In this document: in pieces, positions 9,090 through 22,902 of the stretch
Layout of the letters: each line of letters starts with the position of its first letter
Position numbering within the stretch: the stretch's first letter is position 1
Assembly (NCBI RefSeq): GCF_029335315.1
Contig: NZ_JARJLT010000276.1
Location: 1 to 43,352 of the forward strand
Source: Pseudomonas citronellolis
Lineage (GTDB): Bacteria; Pseudomonadota; Gammaproteobacteria; Pseudomonadales; Pseudomonadaceae
Length of the DNA stretch: 43,352 nt
Direction of reading: 5' to 3'
Program-made: the position numbers and the translations under genes
Notes under the pieces: model-generated
Told to the model about the DNA's origin: nothing
The model's input: only the letters and a program-made list of their open reading frames with translations
Database searches by the model: none

Positions 9090-10571
9090 TTACTCGAACC
9101 AATGGGCCCGGGCGGCCATGATCAACTTGCCGGCACGCTCTTCGTCCATGCCGTCGATGTCGAGCAGGTCGTCGATAGACTGCTCGGCAAGATCTTCACG
9201 GGTGGTTACGCCACGCAGTACCAGGTCCAAGGCCAGCTCTTTGGTCATGCCATCGAGGCTGAGCAGGTCTTCGGCCGGTTGAGCGTCGGCAAGTTTTTCC
9301 TCGGTCGCGATGGCTTTGGTCAGCAGGCGGTCCTTGGCGCGCGAACGCAGCTCGTTGACGATGTCTTCGTCAAAACCGTCGATGCTGAGCATCTCTTCCA
9401 TCGGTACGTAGGCGATTTCTTCCAGGGTGGTGAAGCCTTCCTCGACCAGAACCTGCGCCAGCTCTTCATCGACATCGAGCTCGTCGACGAAGCGCTGCAG
9501 GATGTCGCCGGTCTCGGCCTGCTGCTTGGCCTGGATGTCGGCCTCGGTCATCACGTTCAGCGTCCAGCCGGTCAGCTGGCTGGCCAGGCGAACGTTCTGG
9601 CCGCTACGGCCGATGGCCTGGGCCAGGTTGTCCTCGGCGACGGCGATATCCATGGTGTGGGTATCTTCGTCGACGATGATCGCCGCCACTTCGGCCGGAG
9701 CCATGGCGTTGATGACGAACTGCGCGGGGTTGTCGTCCCACAGGACGATGTCCACACGCTCGCCGCCCAGTTCGCCGGATACGGCCTGGACGCGCGAACC
9801 GCGCATGCCGATGCAGGCGCCCTGCGGGTCGATGCGTTTGTCCTTGGAGCGTACCGCGATCTTGGCGCGCGAACCCGGGTCACGAGCGGCGGCCATGACA
9901 TCGATCAGTTGCTCGGCGATTTCCGGCACTTCGATGCGGAACAGCTCGATCAGCATTTCCGGCGCGGTGCGCGACAGGACCAGTTGCGGACCACGGTTCT
10001 CGCTGCGGATTTCCTTGAGCAGGGCACGCACGCGGGTGCCGACGCGGAAGGTTTCGCGCGGGATGATCTGGTCGCGGGCCAGCAGCGCTTCGGCGTTGTT
10101 GCCGAGGTCGACGATGACGTTGTCGCGGGTGACCTTCTTGACGGTACCGGAGATGATCTCGCCGACCTTCTCACGGTAGGCGTCGACCACCTGGGCGCGC
10201 TCGGCCTCGCGGACCTTCTGCACGATGACCTGCTTGGCGGTCTGAGCGGCGATGCGGCCGAACTCGATGGACTCGATCTTCTCTTCGATGACGTCGCCGG
10301 CCTTGGTGCCCGGGTGGCTTTCCGCTACGTCGTCGACGGTCAGTTCGGCAGCCGGGTTGGAGTAGTCTTCGTCCTCGACCACGGTCCAGCGACGGAAGGT
10401 GTCGTAGTTGCCGTTGGCGCGGTTGATCTGCACGCGCAGGTCGACCTCGTCCTCGAAACGCTTCTTGGTGGCGGTCGCCAGTGCCAGTTCCAGCGCTTCG
10501 AAAATCACGCCGGGCGGTACGCCCTTCTCGTTGGATACCGACTCAACAACCAGCAGTACTTCTTTGCTCAT
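9090..10571 (-). CDS. nusA: Transcription termination/antitermination protein NusA
   Basis: A 493-residue protein that binds RNA polymerase and modulates pausing, termination and antitermination. Layout: N-terminal polymerase-binding domain (about 1-130, [19 protein letters not shown]), S1 domain (about 135-200, [21 protein letters not shown]), two KH domains (about 205-345, with [21 protein letters not shown]), and two C-terminal acidic repeats (about 360-493), the second containing [20 protein letters not shown]. The length equals that of other gammaproteobacterial NusA proteins that carry both acidic repeats. The ATG at 10571 follows rimP by 46 nt. NusA may affect termination in the tRNA-rimP leader of its own operon, as reported in E. 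coli. Confidence 0.98.
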   Translation of the reverse strand: MSKEVLLVVESVSNEKGVPPGVIFEALELALATATKKRFEDEVDLRVQINRANGNYDTFRRWTVVEDEDYSNPAAELTVDDVAESHPGTKAGDVIEEKIESIEFGRIAAQTAKQVIVQKVREAERAQVVDAYREKVGEIISGTVKKVTRDNVIVDLGNNAEALLARDQIIPRETFRVGTRVRALLKEIRSENRGPQLVLSRTAPEMLIELFRIEVPEIAEQLIDVMAAARDPGSRAKIAVRSKDKRIDPQGACIGMRGSRVQAVSGELGGERVDIVLWDDNPAQFVINAMAPAEVAAIIVDEDTHTMDIAVAEDNLAQAIGRSGQNVRLASQLTGWTLNVMTEADIQAKQQAETGDILQRFVDELDVDEELAQVLVEEGFTTLEEIAYVPMEEMLSIDGFDEDIVNELRSRAKDRLLTKAIATEEKLADAQPAEDLLSLDGMTKELALDLVLRGVTTREDLAEQSIDDLLDIDGMDEERAGKLIMAARAHWFE

Positions 10572-10617
10572 CGTACGCCTCGCCTTTCAATCCATTGGAA
10601 TCCGCTTGGTTGGCGGC

Positions 10618-11076
10618 TCACTCAAATCGGGGAATGATGTTGGCCTTATCGATCGAATCGATCGGCAGCAGGTACTCGTGGTCATCCACCAGAACCACCA
10701 CGTCCTGCTCCTCCACTGCGCGGAGGATGCCCTGGAAGTTGCGGCGCCGTTCGAAAGGCACGCGCAGCTTGATCTTCACTTGCTCGCCAACGTAGCGGGC
10801 GAACTGTTCGAGGGTGAACAGCGGGCGATCCATACCCGGGGAGGAAACCTCCAGGGTGTACTCGCCACTGATCGGGTCCTCGACATCGAGTACGCCACTG
10901 ACCTGACGACTGACCGCTTCGCAATCCTCGATCAGGATGCCCTCGGCCTTGTCGATATACACTCGCAGCAGGGAATGACGTCCCTGGGACAGGAACTCGA
11001 GGCCCCAGCACTCGTAGCCGAGCGCCTCTACTACAGGGGCCAGCAAGGCCTGCAACTGTTCTAGCTTGCTCGACAC
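10618..11076 (-). CDS. rimP: Ribosome maturation factor RimP
   Basis: A 152-residue protein required for efficient 30S assembly, acting near the S12/S5 region. Family motifs are [39 protein letters not shown] and [23 protein letters not shown]. The start ATG at 11076 is preceded by GCGAGGCGATCAGGTGTCG. It is the first protein gene of the operon, 128 nt downstream of tRNA-fMet, and the gap carries two terminator-like hairpins that RNA polymerase must read through. The order tRNA-fMet, rimP, nusA, infB is conserved with E. coli (metY-rimP-nusA-infB). Confidence 0.97.
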   Translation of the reverse strand: MSSKLEQLQALLAPVVEALGYECWGLEFLSQGRHSLLRVYIDKAEGILIEDCEAVSRQVSGVLDVEDPISGEYTLEVSSPGMDRPLFTLEQFARYVGEQVKIKLRVPFERRRNFQGILRAVEEQDVVVLVDDHEYLLPIDSIDKANIIPRFE

Positions 11077-11102
11077 CTGATCGCCTCGCGTATGCCGTAG
11101 AA

Positions 11103-11126
11103 ACGAAAAATGGGCGAAACGCCCAT
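11103..11126 (-). terminator. Second terminator-like hairpin in the rimP leader
   Basis: The minus strand reads TGGGCG, TTT, CGCCCA, then TTTTTCGTTT. The stem is only 6 bp but the T-tract is good. It lies 27-50 nt before the rimP ATG and downstream of another terminator at 11173-11194, so it is probably a read-through attenuator inside the tRNA-fMet to rimP leader. Confidence 0.7.
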
Positions 11127-11172
11127 CCCTAAAGGGCCGCCCTGGATCGGCGGCGCGGACTGTCCAGCTAGC

Positions 11173-11194
11173 AAAAAGCCCCTGAAAAGGGGCT
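11173..11194 (-). terminator. First terminator after tRNA-fMet
   Basis: The minus strand reads AGCCCC(T), a short loop, (A)GGGGCT, then TTTTT. It is an intrinsic terminator 11 nt downstream of the tRNA-fMet 3' end. Some transcripts must pass it to express rimP-nusA-infB unless that block has an internal promoter. Confidence 0.8.
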
Positions 11195-11204
11195 CTGCCA
11201 TAAC

Positions 11205-11281
<77 letters not shown>

Positions 11282-11297
11282 TCAAAGCTGGTGCAAA

Positions 11298-11326
11298 ATT
11301 ATACGGTTACACCCTAATCAGGTCAA
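11298..11326 (-). promoter_or_regulatory. Strong sigma70 promoter for tRNA-fMet and the nusA operon
   Basis: The minus strand reads TTGACC, exactly 17 nt, then TATAAT. The expected start is about 7 nt past the -10, a few bases before the mature tRNA 5' end at 11281. The -35 differs from consensus at one base and the -10 is perfect, so this is the best sigma70 site I see in the window. Confidence 0.88.
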
Positions 11327-11341
11327 CCGATGCACCGGAAA

Positions 11342-11366
11342 CGAAAGCCCCGCATGCGGGGCTTCG
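11342..11366 (-). terminator. Hairpin terminator after tRNA-Leu
   Basis: AAGCCCCGCATGCGGGGCTT is a near-perfect stem, followed on the minus strand by TCGTTTCC. The T-tract is interrupted, so termination may be partial. It separates the rlmE-secG-tRNA-Leu unit from the tRNA-fMet promoter. Confidence 0.7.
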
Positions 11367-11370
11367 TATA

Positions 11371-11456
11371 TGGTACCGAGGAGGGGACTCGAACCCCTAC
11401 AGCCTATGGCCACTACCACCTCAAGGTAGCGTGTCTACCAATTCCACCACCTCGGC
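11371..11456 (-). tRNA. tRNA-Leu (GAG)
   Basis: An 86-nt class II tRNA with a long variable arm (TAGTGGCCATAGGCTGTA region) and encoded CCA. The anticodon loop CTTGAGG gives anticodon GAG. The G1-T72 wobble at the acceptor end is also found in E. coli leuU. It begins 15 nt after the secG stop, so it is co-transcribed with secG. The order secG, tRNA-Leu(GAG), tRNA-fMet, rimP is shared with E. coli. Confidence 0.97.
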
Positions 11457-11471
11457 AAAAACTCTTGCCTC

Positions 11472-11864
11472 TTACTTCTGCTCAGGAGCTGCCGGAACGT
11501 CACCGTTACCAGCCGCCGGGGCTTGTTGCTGCCCTTGGGTCGCCGGCACATCTGAGGTTGCCGGGGCCTTCTCCTGCTTCTGCTCCATCACTGCCGGATC
11601 AGGAAGTCCGATGTGACGTATCATATCAGCTTTTTCTTTAGCGAAATACGCTAAACCCAAGCTAGTAATGAAAAAAATTGCAGCCAGTACAGCAGTAAAA
11701 CGACTAAGGAAGGTTGCGGAGCCCTGGCTACCGAAAACGGTACCCGAAGCGCCGGAGCCGAAGGAGGCACCAGCATCCGCACCTTTACCATGCTGCAGCA
11801 GGACCAGTACAACCAGACCCAGCGCCATCAGCAGGTGAATCACGATCACAACTGTTTCCAGCAT
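11472..11864 (-). CDS. secG: Preprotein translocase subunit SecG
   Basis: A 130-residue inner-membrane protein that assists the SecYEG channel. The first hydrophobic helix is about residues 3-23 ([20 protein letters not shown]), followed by the diagnostic [21 protein letters not shown] loop and a second helix near 53-73 ([19 protein letters not shown]). The C-terminal third is a Gln/Pro/Ala-rich low-complexity tail, longer than in E. coli and common in Pseudomonas. The ATG at 11864 follows the tpiA stop by 3 nt, so it is translationally coupled to tpiA. It runs into tRNA-Leu. Confidence 0.96.
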   Translation of the reverse strand: MLETVVIVIHLLMALGLVVLVLLQHGKGADAGASFGSGASGTVFGSQGSATFLSRFTAVLAAIFFITSLGLAYFAKEKADMIRHIGLPDPAVMEQKQEKAPATSDVPATQGQQQAPAAGNGDVPAAPEQK

Positions 11865-11867
11865 CTT

Positions 11868-12623
11868 TTAGCTTCCCGCGGCGCGACAGATCGCACCGAA
11901 CTCATCCGCATTCAGGGAGGCGCCACCAATCAGGCCCCCATCGATGTCCGGCATGCCGAACAGCTCGACCGCATTCGCCGCCTTGACGCTACCGCCATAA
12001 AGCAGGCGAACCCCGCGGGCGACCTCGGCATTTTCTGCCGCCAATTGCGCACGGATGGCCGCATGTACTTCCTGGGCTTGCTCAGGCGAGGCGGTCAGCC
12101 CCGTCCCGATTGCCCACACGGGCTCGTAAGCCACAACGGCGCGGGAAAAAGCCCCAACGCCCAAATCTTCTATTACCGAACCCAGCTGACGCCCCACGAC
12201 TTCCAGGGTCTTGCCGGCTTCGCGCTGCTCGCGGCTCTCGCCCACGCACAGCACCGGAATCAGACCACAGGACTGCGCCGCTGCGAACTTGCGACTGATG
12301 ACACCATCGCTTTCACCGAGGATCTGGCGGCGCTCGGAGTGCCCTACCAGAACCAGGGAGCAACCGGCATCGGCCAGCTGGCTCGCAGCAACTTCACCCG
12401 TGAGGGCACCTTGCATCGGCTCGACTGCGCAGTTCTGCGCACCAACCGCAACCGACTTGCCATCCAGCCCTTGCAGGACCTGGTTGATGTACAGACAGGG
12501 CGGCAGAACCGCCACGTCGACACCTGTTGGCAGAGCCAGTTGTCGCAGGCCTTTGATCAGCTCCGCAACACTGGAGCGGGTACCGTGCATTTTCCAGTTC
12601 CCGGCCACTAAGGGTCGACGCAT
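11868..12623 (-). CDS. tpiA: Triosephosphate isomerase
   Basis: A 251-residue TIM barrel that interconverts dihydroxyacetone phosphate and glyceraldehyde 3-phosphate. The active-site residues are all present: N9 and K11 in GNWKMHG, H95 in [10 protein letters not shown] and E167 in [11 protein letters not shown], followed by the mobile phosphate-gripping loop. The C-terminal phosphate motif [12 protein letters not shown] is also intact. The ATG at 12623 has GCGAGGTACAGC upstream. It lies between glmM (65-nt gap) and secG (3-nt gap) in one directon, an arrangement conserved in pseudomonads. Confidence 0.98.
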   Translation of the reverse strand: MRRPLVAGNWKMHGTRSSVAELIKGLRQLALPTGVDVAVLPPCLYINQVLQGLDGKSVAVGAQNCAVEPMQGALTGEVAASQLADAGCSLVLVGHSERRQILGESDGVISRKFAAAQSCGLIPVLCVGESREQREAGKTLEVVGRQLGSVIEDLGVGAFSRAVVAYEPVWAIGTGLTASPEQAQEVHAAIRAQLAAENAEVARGVRLLYGGSVKAANAVELFGMPDIDGGLIGGASLNADEFGAICRAAGS

Positions 12624-12688
12624 GCTGTACCTCGCTGAGCAAAGTGGGCGCAGATGTTACTCGACAGAAATCAGACTGACAAGAGAAA

Positions 12689-14029
12689 TCAAGCACATAC
12701 CTCGGTTACGACCTTCGCCAGCTGTTCGGCGTAGGCGCGCACCCGGGTTTCCTCGTCGCCTTCGACCATCACCCGCACCAGCGGCTCGGTCCCCGACTTG
12801 CGCAGCAGCACGCGACCGCGGCCGGCCATGCTCTCGGTGACCCGCGCGCAGGCTTCCTTGACCGCCGGGTGCTCGATGGGGTCCACGTCGCCGCGCTGGT
12901 AGCGCACATTGATCAGGATCTGCGGGAACTTGCGGATGCCCTGGCGCGCTTCGGCCAGGGTCTGGCCACGACTCTTGAGCGCCATCAGCACCTGCAGCGC
13001 GGCGATGATCGCATCGCCGGTGGTGGTGTGCTGGGCGCAGACCACGTGCCCGGAGTTCTCGCCACCCAGCTGCCAGCCGCGATCGAGCATCTCGGCCATC
13101 ACGTAACGGTCGCCGACCTTGGCGCGGGTGAAGGGAATCTGCAGCTCGCCCAGGGCCAGCTCCAGGCCCAGGTTGCTCATCAGGGTGCCCACCACCCCGC
13201 CCTGCAGGCGATTGCGTTCCTGCATGTCGCGGGCGATGAGGTAGAGGATCTCGTCGCCATCCACCACGGCCCCGGTATGGTCGACCATCATCACCCGGTC
13301 GCCGTCGCCATCGAAGGCGATGCCCATGTCCGCATGCTCGTCGATCACCGCCGCCTGCAGCGCCGCCACATGGGTGGAACCGCAGTTGTCGTTGATGTTC
13401 AGGCCGTTGGGCTGCACGCCGATGACCGACACCTGCGCGCCCAGCTCACGGAACACGCTGGGCGCAACCTTGTAGGTGGCGCCATGGGCGCAGTCGATCA
13501 CCAGGCGCAGGCCGGCGAAGTCGGTGCTGCTCGGCACGCTGCTCTTGCAGAATTCGATGTAGCGCCCGGCGGCGTCGTTGATCCGCGACACCTTGCCCAG
13601 GCGCGCCGAGTCGACCACCGTCATCGGTGTATCGATCAGCTCTTCGATCATCAGTTCGACGTCATCGGGCAGCTTGGTGCCCTGACCGGAGAAGAACTTA
13701 ATGCCGTTGTCGTCGTGCGGGTTGTGCGAGGCACTGATGACGATACCGGCTTCGGCGTGGAAGGTGCGGGTCAGGTAGGCGATGCCCGGCGTGGGCATCG
13801 GGCCCAGCAGCATCACGTCGGCGCCGGCGGCGGACAGGCCAGCCTCCAGGGCCGACTCGAACATGTAGCCGGAAATCCGCGTATCCTTGCCGACTAGCAC
13901 GCGGCACTTGCCCTGCTGACGGAAAGCCATGCCCACGGCCCAACCCAGCTTGAGCACGAAGTCAGGGGTGATCGGCGGCGTACCAACCCGGCCACGAATG
14001 CCGTCGGTACCGAAATATTTCCTGCTCAT
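12689..14029 (-). CDS. glmM: Phosphoglucosamine mutase
   Basis: A 446-residue enzyme that converts glucosamine 6-phosphate to glucosamine 1-phosphate for UDP-GlcNAc, hence for peptidoglycan and LPS. The phosphorylated serine is S101 in [15 protein letters not shown]. The Mg-binding loop is [13 protein letters not shown] and the C-terminal phosphate-binding motif is [17 protein letters not shown]. The start is [19 protein letters not shown], the normal family N-terminus. It begins 5 nt after the folP stop, so the two genes are coupled, and tpiA follows. Confidence 0.98.
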   Translation of the reverse strand: MSRKYFGTDGIRGRVGTPPITPDFVLKLGWAVGMAFRQQGKCRVLVGKDTRISGYMFESALEAGLSAAGADVMLLGPMPTPGIAYLTRTFHAEAGIVISASHNPHDDNGIKFFSGQGTKLPDDVELMIEELIDTPMTVVDSARLGKVSRINDAAGRYIEFCKSSVPSSTDFAGLRLVIDCAHGATYKVAPSVFRELGAQVSVIGVQPNGLNINDNCGSTHVAALQAAVIDEHADMGIAFDGDGDRVMMVDHTGAVVDGDEILYLIARDMQERNRLQGGVVGTLMSNLGLELALGELQIPFTRAKVGDRYVMAEMLDRGWQLGGENSGHVVCAQHTTTGDAIIAALQVLMALKSRGQTLAEARQGIRKFPQILINVRYQRGDVDPIEHPAVKEACARVTESMAGRGRVLLRKSGTEPLVRVMVEGDEETRVRAYAEQLAKVVTEVCA

Positions 14030-14034
14030 GCTCT

Positions 14035-14895
14035 CTATCCTTCTTCTTTGGCTTGTTCCACGGCATCGATCATGCGGACCACGTCCGCCGTCTCGGCGAC
14101 ATCGTGCACGCGAATGATGCGCGCACCCTTGGTCACCGCCAGCGCCGCCAGCGCCAGGCTGCCGTACAGGCGTTCGCCCACTTCGCGCCCCAGGGCGCGA
14201 CCGATCATGCTCTTGCGCGACACTCCGACCAGCAGCGGGCAGCCGAGTTCAAGCAGCCGCTCCATGCGCTGGAACAGCACCAGGTTGTGCGCCTGGGTCT
14301 TGGCGAAGCCGAAGCCCGGGTCGAGCACCAGGCGCTCGCGGGGAATGCCCGCCGCCTCGCAGACCGCCATGCGCTCGACGAGGAAGTCACGCACCTCGGC
14401 GAGGATGTCCGGGTACTGCGGGTCGTCCTGCATGTTGCTCGGCTCGCCACGCATGTGCATCAGGCACACCGCCAGCCCGCTATCCACCGCCGCGTCCAGG
14501 GCGCCGTCGCGCTGCAGCGAGCGCACGTCGTTGATCAGGCCGGCGCCCAGGCGCGCCGTTTCGCGCATCACCGCGGGCGTCGAGGTGTCCACGGAGATCA
14601 CCACGTCCAGCTCGCGAGCGATGGCCTCGACCACCGGGGCAACCCGCTCGAGCTCCTCGGTCGGCGTTACCAGGCGAGCGCCGGGCCGGGTGGACTCGCC
14701 ACCCACGTCGATCAGCGTCGCGCCAGCCTCGACCATCCGCGCAGCGTGGCGCAGCGCCTGGTCCTGCTGGTTGAAACGCCCACCGTCGGAGAAGGAGTCC
14801 GGGGTAACGTTGAGGATCCCCATGACATGGGTGCGCTTTAAATCAAGAACCCGGTTGCCGCAAGGCAACCGGGTCGGGTACAGCTCGAAACTCAT
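14035..14895 (-). CDS. folP: Dihydropteroate synthase
   Basis: A 286-residue TIM-barrel enzyme that condenses p-aminobenzoate with dihydropterin pyrophosphate in folate synthesis; it is the sulfonamide target. Signatures are [15 protein letters not shown] (residues 25-39), [32 protein letters not shown] and the C-terminal [14 protein letters not shown]. The ATG at 14895 is 9 nt after the ftsH stop and is preceded by GAGATCACTCA. The ftsH-folP-glmM order matches E. coli and other gammaproteobacteria. I see no insertion in the pABA-binding loop that would suggest sulfonamide resistance. Confidence 0.97.
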   Translation of the reverse strand: MSFELYPTRLPCGNRVLDLKRTHVMGILNVTPDSFSDGGRFNQQDQALRHAARMVEAGATLIDVGGESTRPGARLVTPTEELERVAPVVEAIARELDVVISVDTSTPAVMRETARLGAGLINDVRSLQRDGALDAAVDSGLAVCLMHMRGEPSNMQDDPQYPDILAEVRDFLVERMAVCEAAGIPRERLVLDPGFGFAKTQAHNLVLFQRMERLLELGCPLLVGVSRKSMIGRALGREVGERLYGSLALAALAVTKGARIIRVHDVAETADVVRMIDAVEQAKEEG

Positions 14896-14904
14896 TGAGT
14901 GATC

Positions 14905-16833
<1,929 letters not shown>

Positions 16834-17022
16834 TTGACTACCCTCTGAAGCCGGCTCCGCCCTGGAAACCGCTTCACACGACGGCCAGACTCCTTCCGGC
16901 CAAATTACTACACATCCCCTAGCGGCGTAGGAGGCGTCTGTAACCCTTTATGAACCCCGGCACGAGCCGGCACAAGCCCTACTTGCGTGCAGTGGACGGA
17001 GCTACGGCCCATTCGTCGCAGT
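16834..17022. other. Intergenic region rlmE-ftsH
   Basis: 189 bp before ftsH. It contains the direct repeat GTGCCGGCTC/GTGCCGGGG on the minus strand and a possible GGCCGGAAGGAGTCTGGCC stem. No good sigma70 or sigma32 consensus pair is visible, so I cannot say whether ftsH has its own promoter here. Confidence 0.35.
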
Positions 17023-17646
17023 CTAGGCCCCGCGGAAGCCCCGTGCGAGCAGATATTGCTCGCGGGAACGGTCGCGGGACGACAGCGGCTTGCGCATCTG
17101 CACCTTGTCGAACCCTTCCCGCACGCTCTTCAGGTAGGTATCGAAACCCTCGCCCTGGAAGATCTTGATCAGGAAGTCGCCGCCCGGTCGCAGTACCCGG
17201 GTGCACAGGTCCAGCGCCAGCTCGCAGAGGAACATCGCGCGCGGCATGTCCACGGCGGGCAGTCCACTCATATTGGGGGCCATATCGGAAATCACAAGGT
17301 CTACCGGATTTTCTCCGATGGCCTCGAGCAACTGGGCGAAGACCGCGTCCTCGGTGAAGTCGCCCTGGATGAAGGTGACGTCGGGGATGCTGTCCATCGG
17401 CAGGATGTCCGAGGCGATCAGGGTGCCCTTGTCGCCGATCACCCGGCTGGTGACCTGCGACCAGCCGCCCGGCGCGGCGCCGAGGTCGACCACGGTCATG
17501 CCCGGGCGCAGGATGCGATCCTTCTCCTGAATCTCCAGGAGCTTGTAGCTGGCGCGCGAGCGGTAACCGTCGCGCTGTGCCATCTTCACGTAAGGGTCGT
17601 CGAAATGTTCTTTCAGCCAGCGATGGCTAGTCTTGGAACGGGCCAC
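17023..17646 (-). CDS. rlmE: 23S rRNA 2'-O-methyltransferase (U2552), RlmE/FtsJ
   Basis: A 207-residue SAM-dependent enzyme that methylates U2552 in the A-loop of 23S rRNA at a late step of 50S assembly. The SAM motif is [14 protein letters not shown]. The catalytic tetrad lines up as K35, D121 (VISDMAPN), K161 ([10 protein letters not shown]) and E196, the same K-D-K-E set as E. coli RrmJ. The start ATG at 17646 is preceded by CAGACGAGGTAATACGTG. It is divergent from yhbY and upstream of ftsH, the same order as in E. coli. Confidence 0.97.
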   Translation of the reverse strand: MARSKTSHRWLKEHFDDPYVKMAQRDGYRSRASYKLLEIQEKDRILRPGMTVVDLGAAPGGWSQVTSRVIGDKGTLIASDILPMDSIPDVTFIQGDFTEDAVFAQLLEAIGENPVDLVISDMAPNMSGLPAVDMPRAMFLCELALDLCTRVLRPGGDFLIKIFQGEGFDTYLKSVREGFDKVQMRKPLSSRDRSREQYLLARGFRGA

Positions 17647-17724
17647 GTATTACCTCGTCTGAGCGGCACCCGGTTAAACCGTAATTCGGGTAGAATATCC
17701 GCCTTTTTTACCAGGGGTCTGATT

Positions 17725-18039
17725 ATGGCGCTCTCTCAGGAGCAGAAGAAACAGTTCAAATCTATCGGTCACCACCTGAAACCCGTATTGATCGTCGCAG
17801 AGAACGGTCTTACGGAAGGTGTCATGGCCGAGCTGGAGCGTGCGCTCAACGATCACGAACTGATCAAGGTGCAGTTCCGCATCACCGAGCGCGAGGACCG
17901 TCGCGCGCTGATCGACGAGCTGTGCCGGAACGGCAGCTGCGAACTGATCCAGACCATCGGCAAGATGGCCCTGGTCTACCGTCGCAACGCCAAGCCGAAC
18001 CGCAACCTGTCCAACGTCGCCCGTTTCAGCGGCCTGTGA
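17725..18039 (+). CDS. yhbY: YhbY family RNA-binding (CRM domain) protein
   Basis: A 104-residue protein made almost entirely of one CRM domain, associated with pre-50S ribosomal particles. Motifs are KSIGHHLKPVLIVAENGLTEGVMAELERAL and HELIKVQF, then IGKMALVYR. The conserved GxxG RNA-contact loop reads AENG here, so its first glycine is replaced by alanine. The ATG at 17725 follows CAGGGGTCTGATT. An upstream in-frame extension back to 16987 overlaps rlmE and is not real. A TAGAAT-type -10 at 17691-17696 is plausible, but its -35 is poor. It is divergent from rlmE. Confidence 0.93.
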   Translation: MALSQEQKKQFKSIGHHLKPVLIVAENGLTEGVMAELERALNDHELIKVQFRITEREDRRALIDELCRNGSCELIQTIGKMALVYRRNAKPNRNLSNVARFSGL

Positions 18040-18053
18040 CAGTGTAGGACGGA

Positions 18054-18075
18054 CCGGGCGCCAAGGCGCGCCCGG
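18054..18075 (+). terminator. GC-rich hairpin after yhbY
   Basis: CCGGGCGC, CAAG, then GCGCGCCCGG form a strong stem 15 nt after the yhbY stop, and CCGGCTTTTCCC follows. The T-tract is short and slightly displaced, so this is a moderate intrinsic terminator. It lies between the convergent yhbY and DUF4149-like genes. Confidence 0.5.
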
Positions 18076-18096
18076 CCGGCTTTTCCCGCCCGGCGC

Positions 18097-18531
18097 TCAG
18101 CGCGCCGCGTCGCGGCCCGGCACCGGCTGCAGCACCAGCAGCACGCCGCACAGGGCCAGCACCACGTAATTGAACATCAGCCAGCGCTGGGCCTCCGGCA
18201 GCAGCCGATCGACCAGCAGGTAGCTGGCGACCATCACCAGCACCGTCAGCAGCAGTTGCCCGCGCATCTCGCGCCAGAGGCTGGCGAAGCCCTGGGCGCT
18301 CACCAGCACCAGCGCCTGGAGCAGCGCGCAGAAGCCGGCGAAGCCGACCAGCAGCGGCGTCAGGGCGTCGGCCACCGACTGCACCAGCAGCGGTGCCAGG
18401 CCGACCTTGTCGAGCGCCGGCAGAACCACGAAACGCAGCAGCCAGAGGCCGCCGACCCAGAATGTCTGGGCCAGCAACCAGCTGGCTGCGGCGGCTTTCA
18501 GTGGACGCGGATCAGGCGTGGCGGACTTCAA
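18097..18531 (-). CDS. DUF4149-like small inner-membrane protein
   Basis: A protein of about 144 residues with four hydrophobic segments: [57 protein letters not shown] and [20 protein letters not shown]. The WVGG(L/M)W...LP opening is typical of DUF4149/TMEM205-like proteins; no function is known. The start is uncertain. I give the TTG at 18531 ([18 protein letters not shown]), which overlaps greA by 20 nt; an ATG at 18579 would overlap by 68 nt, and a CTG further in also fits the conserved region. It is the last gene of the carA-carB-greA directon, as in P. aeruginosa. Confidence 0.75.
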   Translation of the reverse strand: MKSATPDPRPLKAAAASWLLAQTFWVGGLWLLRFVVLPALDKVGLAPLLVQSVADALTPLLVGFAGFCALLQALVLVSAQGFASLWREMRGQLLLTVLVMVASYLLVDRLLPEAQRWLMFNYVVLALCGVLLVLQPVPGRDAAR

Positions 18532-18984
18532 CGATCTCGTACTCGACGTCGCCACCCGGGGTCCGCACCAGCACCGCATCGCCTTCGGTCTTGCCGATCA
18601 GCGCGCGGGCGATCGGCGAGTTGACGGAGATCTTGCTGCGCTTGATGTCGGCTTCGTCGTCGCCGACGATCTGGTAGGTCACGGTCTCGTCGGTCTCGAC
18701 GTTGGCGATGTCCACGGTGGTGCCGAAGATCACCTTCCCGGTGTGCGGGATGGTGGTCACGTCGATGATCTGCGCGTTGGACAGCTTGGCCTCGATGTCG
18801 CGGATACGCGCCTCGGACATGCCCTGCTGTTCACGGGCCGCGTGATACTCGGCGTTCTCCTTGAGGTCACCCAGCTCGCGCGCCTCAGCGATCGCCTGGG
18901 TGATCTGCGGGCGCAGAACCGTCTTCAGGTGCTTCAGTTCTTCTTCCAGGGCGCGAGCGCCCTGGACGGTCATCGGGAATTTGC

Positions 18985-18988
<4 letters not shown>
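18512..18988 (-). CDS. greA: Transcription elongation factor GreA
   Basis: A 158-residue cleavage factor that rescues backtracked RNA polymerase. It has an N-terminal coiled coil, with the acidic tip residues D41 and E44 in [18 protein letters not shown], and a C-terminal FKBP-like domain ending in [11 protein letters not shown]. The ATG overlaps the carB stop by 4 nt (ATGA), so it is translationally coupled to carB. A carA-orf-carB-greA operon has been described for P. aeruginosa PAO1 and is reproduced here. Confidence 0.98.
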
Positions 18989-22206
<3,218 letters not shown>

Positions 22207-22225
22207 GGGACTCTCGTTGCAATAT

Positions 22226-22879
22226 TCAGGAAAGGGTTGCGCTGGCCAGCTTCACGCCAAAGCCGACGAACAGGGCGCCGACACCGCTGGAAGCGCCGGC
22301 GGCCAGGCGTTGCCGACGGCGGAACCAGGCCGCCAGGCGCACACCGGAAAAGATCAGGAAGCTGAGGTAGAGGGCGCTGATGACCTCGAGGATCGTGCCC
22401 AGCACCAGGAACGACACGCCGGGGTAGGCGTAGCCCGGGTCGACGAACTGGATGAAGAAGGACACGAAGAAGAGGATCGCCTTGGGGTTCGACAGGCTCA
22501 GCAGCAGCGCCTTGCGGAACGGCTGGGCGACATCGACATCCTTCACCGGGGCGACTTCGGTCAGCGGGCGGCGCAGCTTCTGCAGGCCGCCACGGAGCAT
22601 GCCGAGGCCCAGGTAGAACAGGTAGGCGGCGCCGACGTACTTGAGGCCGAGGAACAGCATCGGCTCGGCCTTGAGCAGCGAGGCGATGCCCAGGGCCGAC
22701 AGCAGCATCAGCACGGCGTCGCCGAGGAACACCGCGCTGGCCGCCCGGTAGCCGGCGCCGACGCCGCGCTGGGCGGCGGTGGCGAGCACGAACAGCGAGT
22801 TCGGCCCCGGCAGCAGGACGATGAACAGCGTGCCCAGGACGTAGGTCCAGAGGTCGGTGATTCCCAGGGTCGGCATCAT
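22226..22879 (-). CDS. LeuE-like amino acid exporter (LysE/RhtB family)
   Basis: A 217-residue membrane protein with about six hydrophobic helices. The opening [30 protein letters not shown] and the block [21 protein letters not shown] are LysE/RhtB signatures. Across its whole length it resembles E. coli LeuE (YeaS), a leucine exporter, more than other members. Its substrate is inferred, not shown. It lies between carA (23-nt gap) and carB (19-nt gap), in the place of the unnamed orf in the described P. aeruginosa carA-orf-carB-greA operon. Its tie to carbamoyl phosphate synthesis is unclear; export of an arginine-pathway amino acid is one possibility. Confidence 0.88.
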   Translation of the reverse strand: MMPTLGITDLWTYVLGTLFIVLLPGPNSLFVLATAAQRGVGAGYRAASAVFLGDAVLMLLSALGIASLLKAEPMLFLGLKYVGAAYLFYLGLGMLRGGLQKLRRPLTEVAPVKDVDVAQPFRKALLLSLSNPKAILFFVSFFIQFVDPGYAYPGVSFLVLGTILEVISALYLSFLIFSGVRLAAWFRRRQRLAAGASSGVGALFVGFGVKLASATLS

Positions 22880-22902
22880 CTTCGCTTACCTCTTCGCCGA
22901 TC

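Noticed and set aside
6726-10637. A 1303-codon open frame on the plus strand opposite infB and nusA
   Set aside because: It is a mirror frame of two highly conserved minus-strand genes in GC-rich DNA. It has no domain of its own and its composition (His/Asp/Gln-rich) is typical of antisense frames.
16834-17022. A heat-shock promoter for ftsH
   Set aside because: I looked for CTTGAA-N13/14-CCCCAT on the minus strand; the closest, CTTGTG, has no CCCCAT at the right distance.
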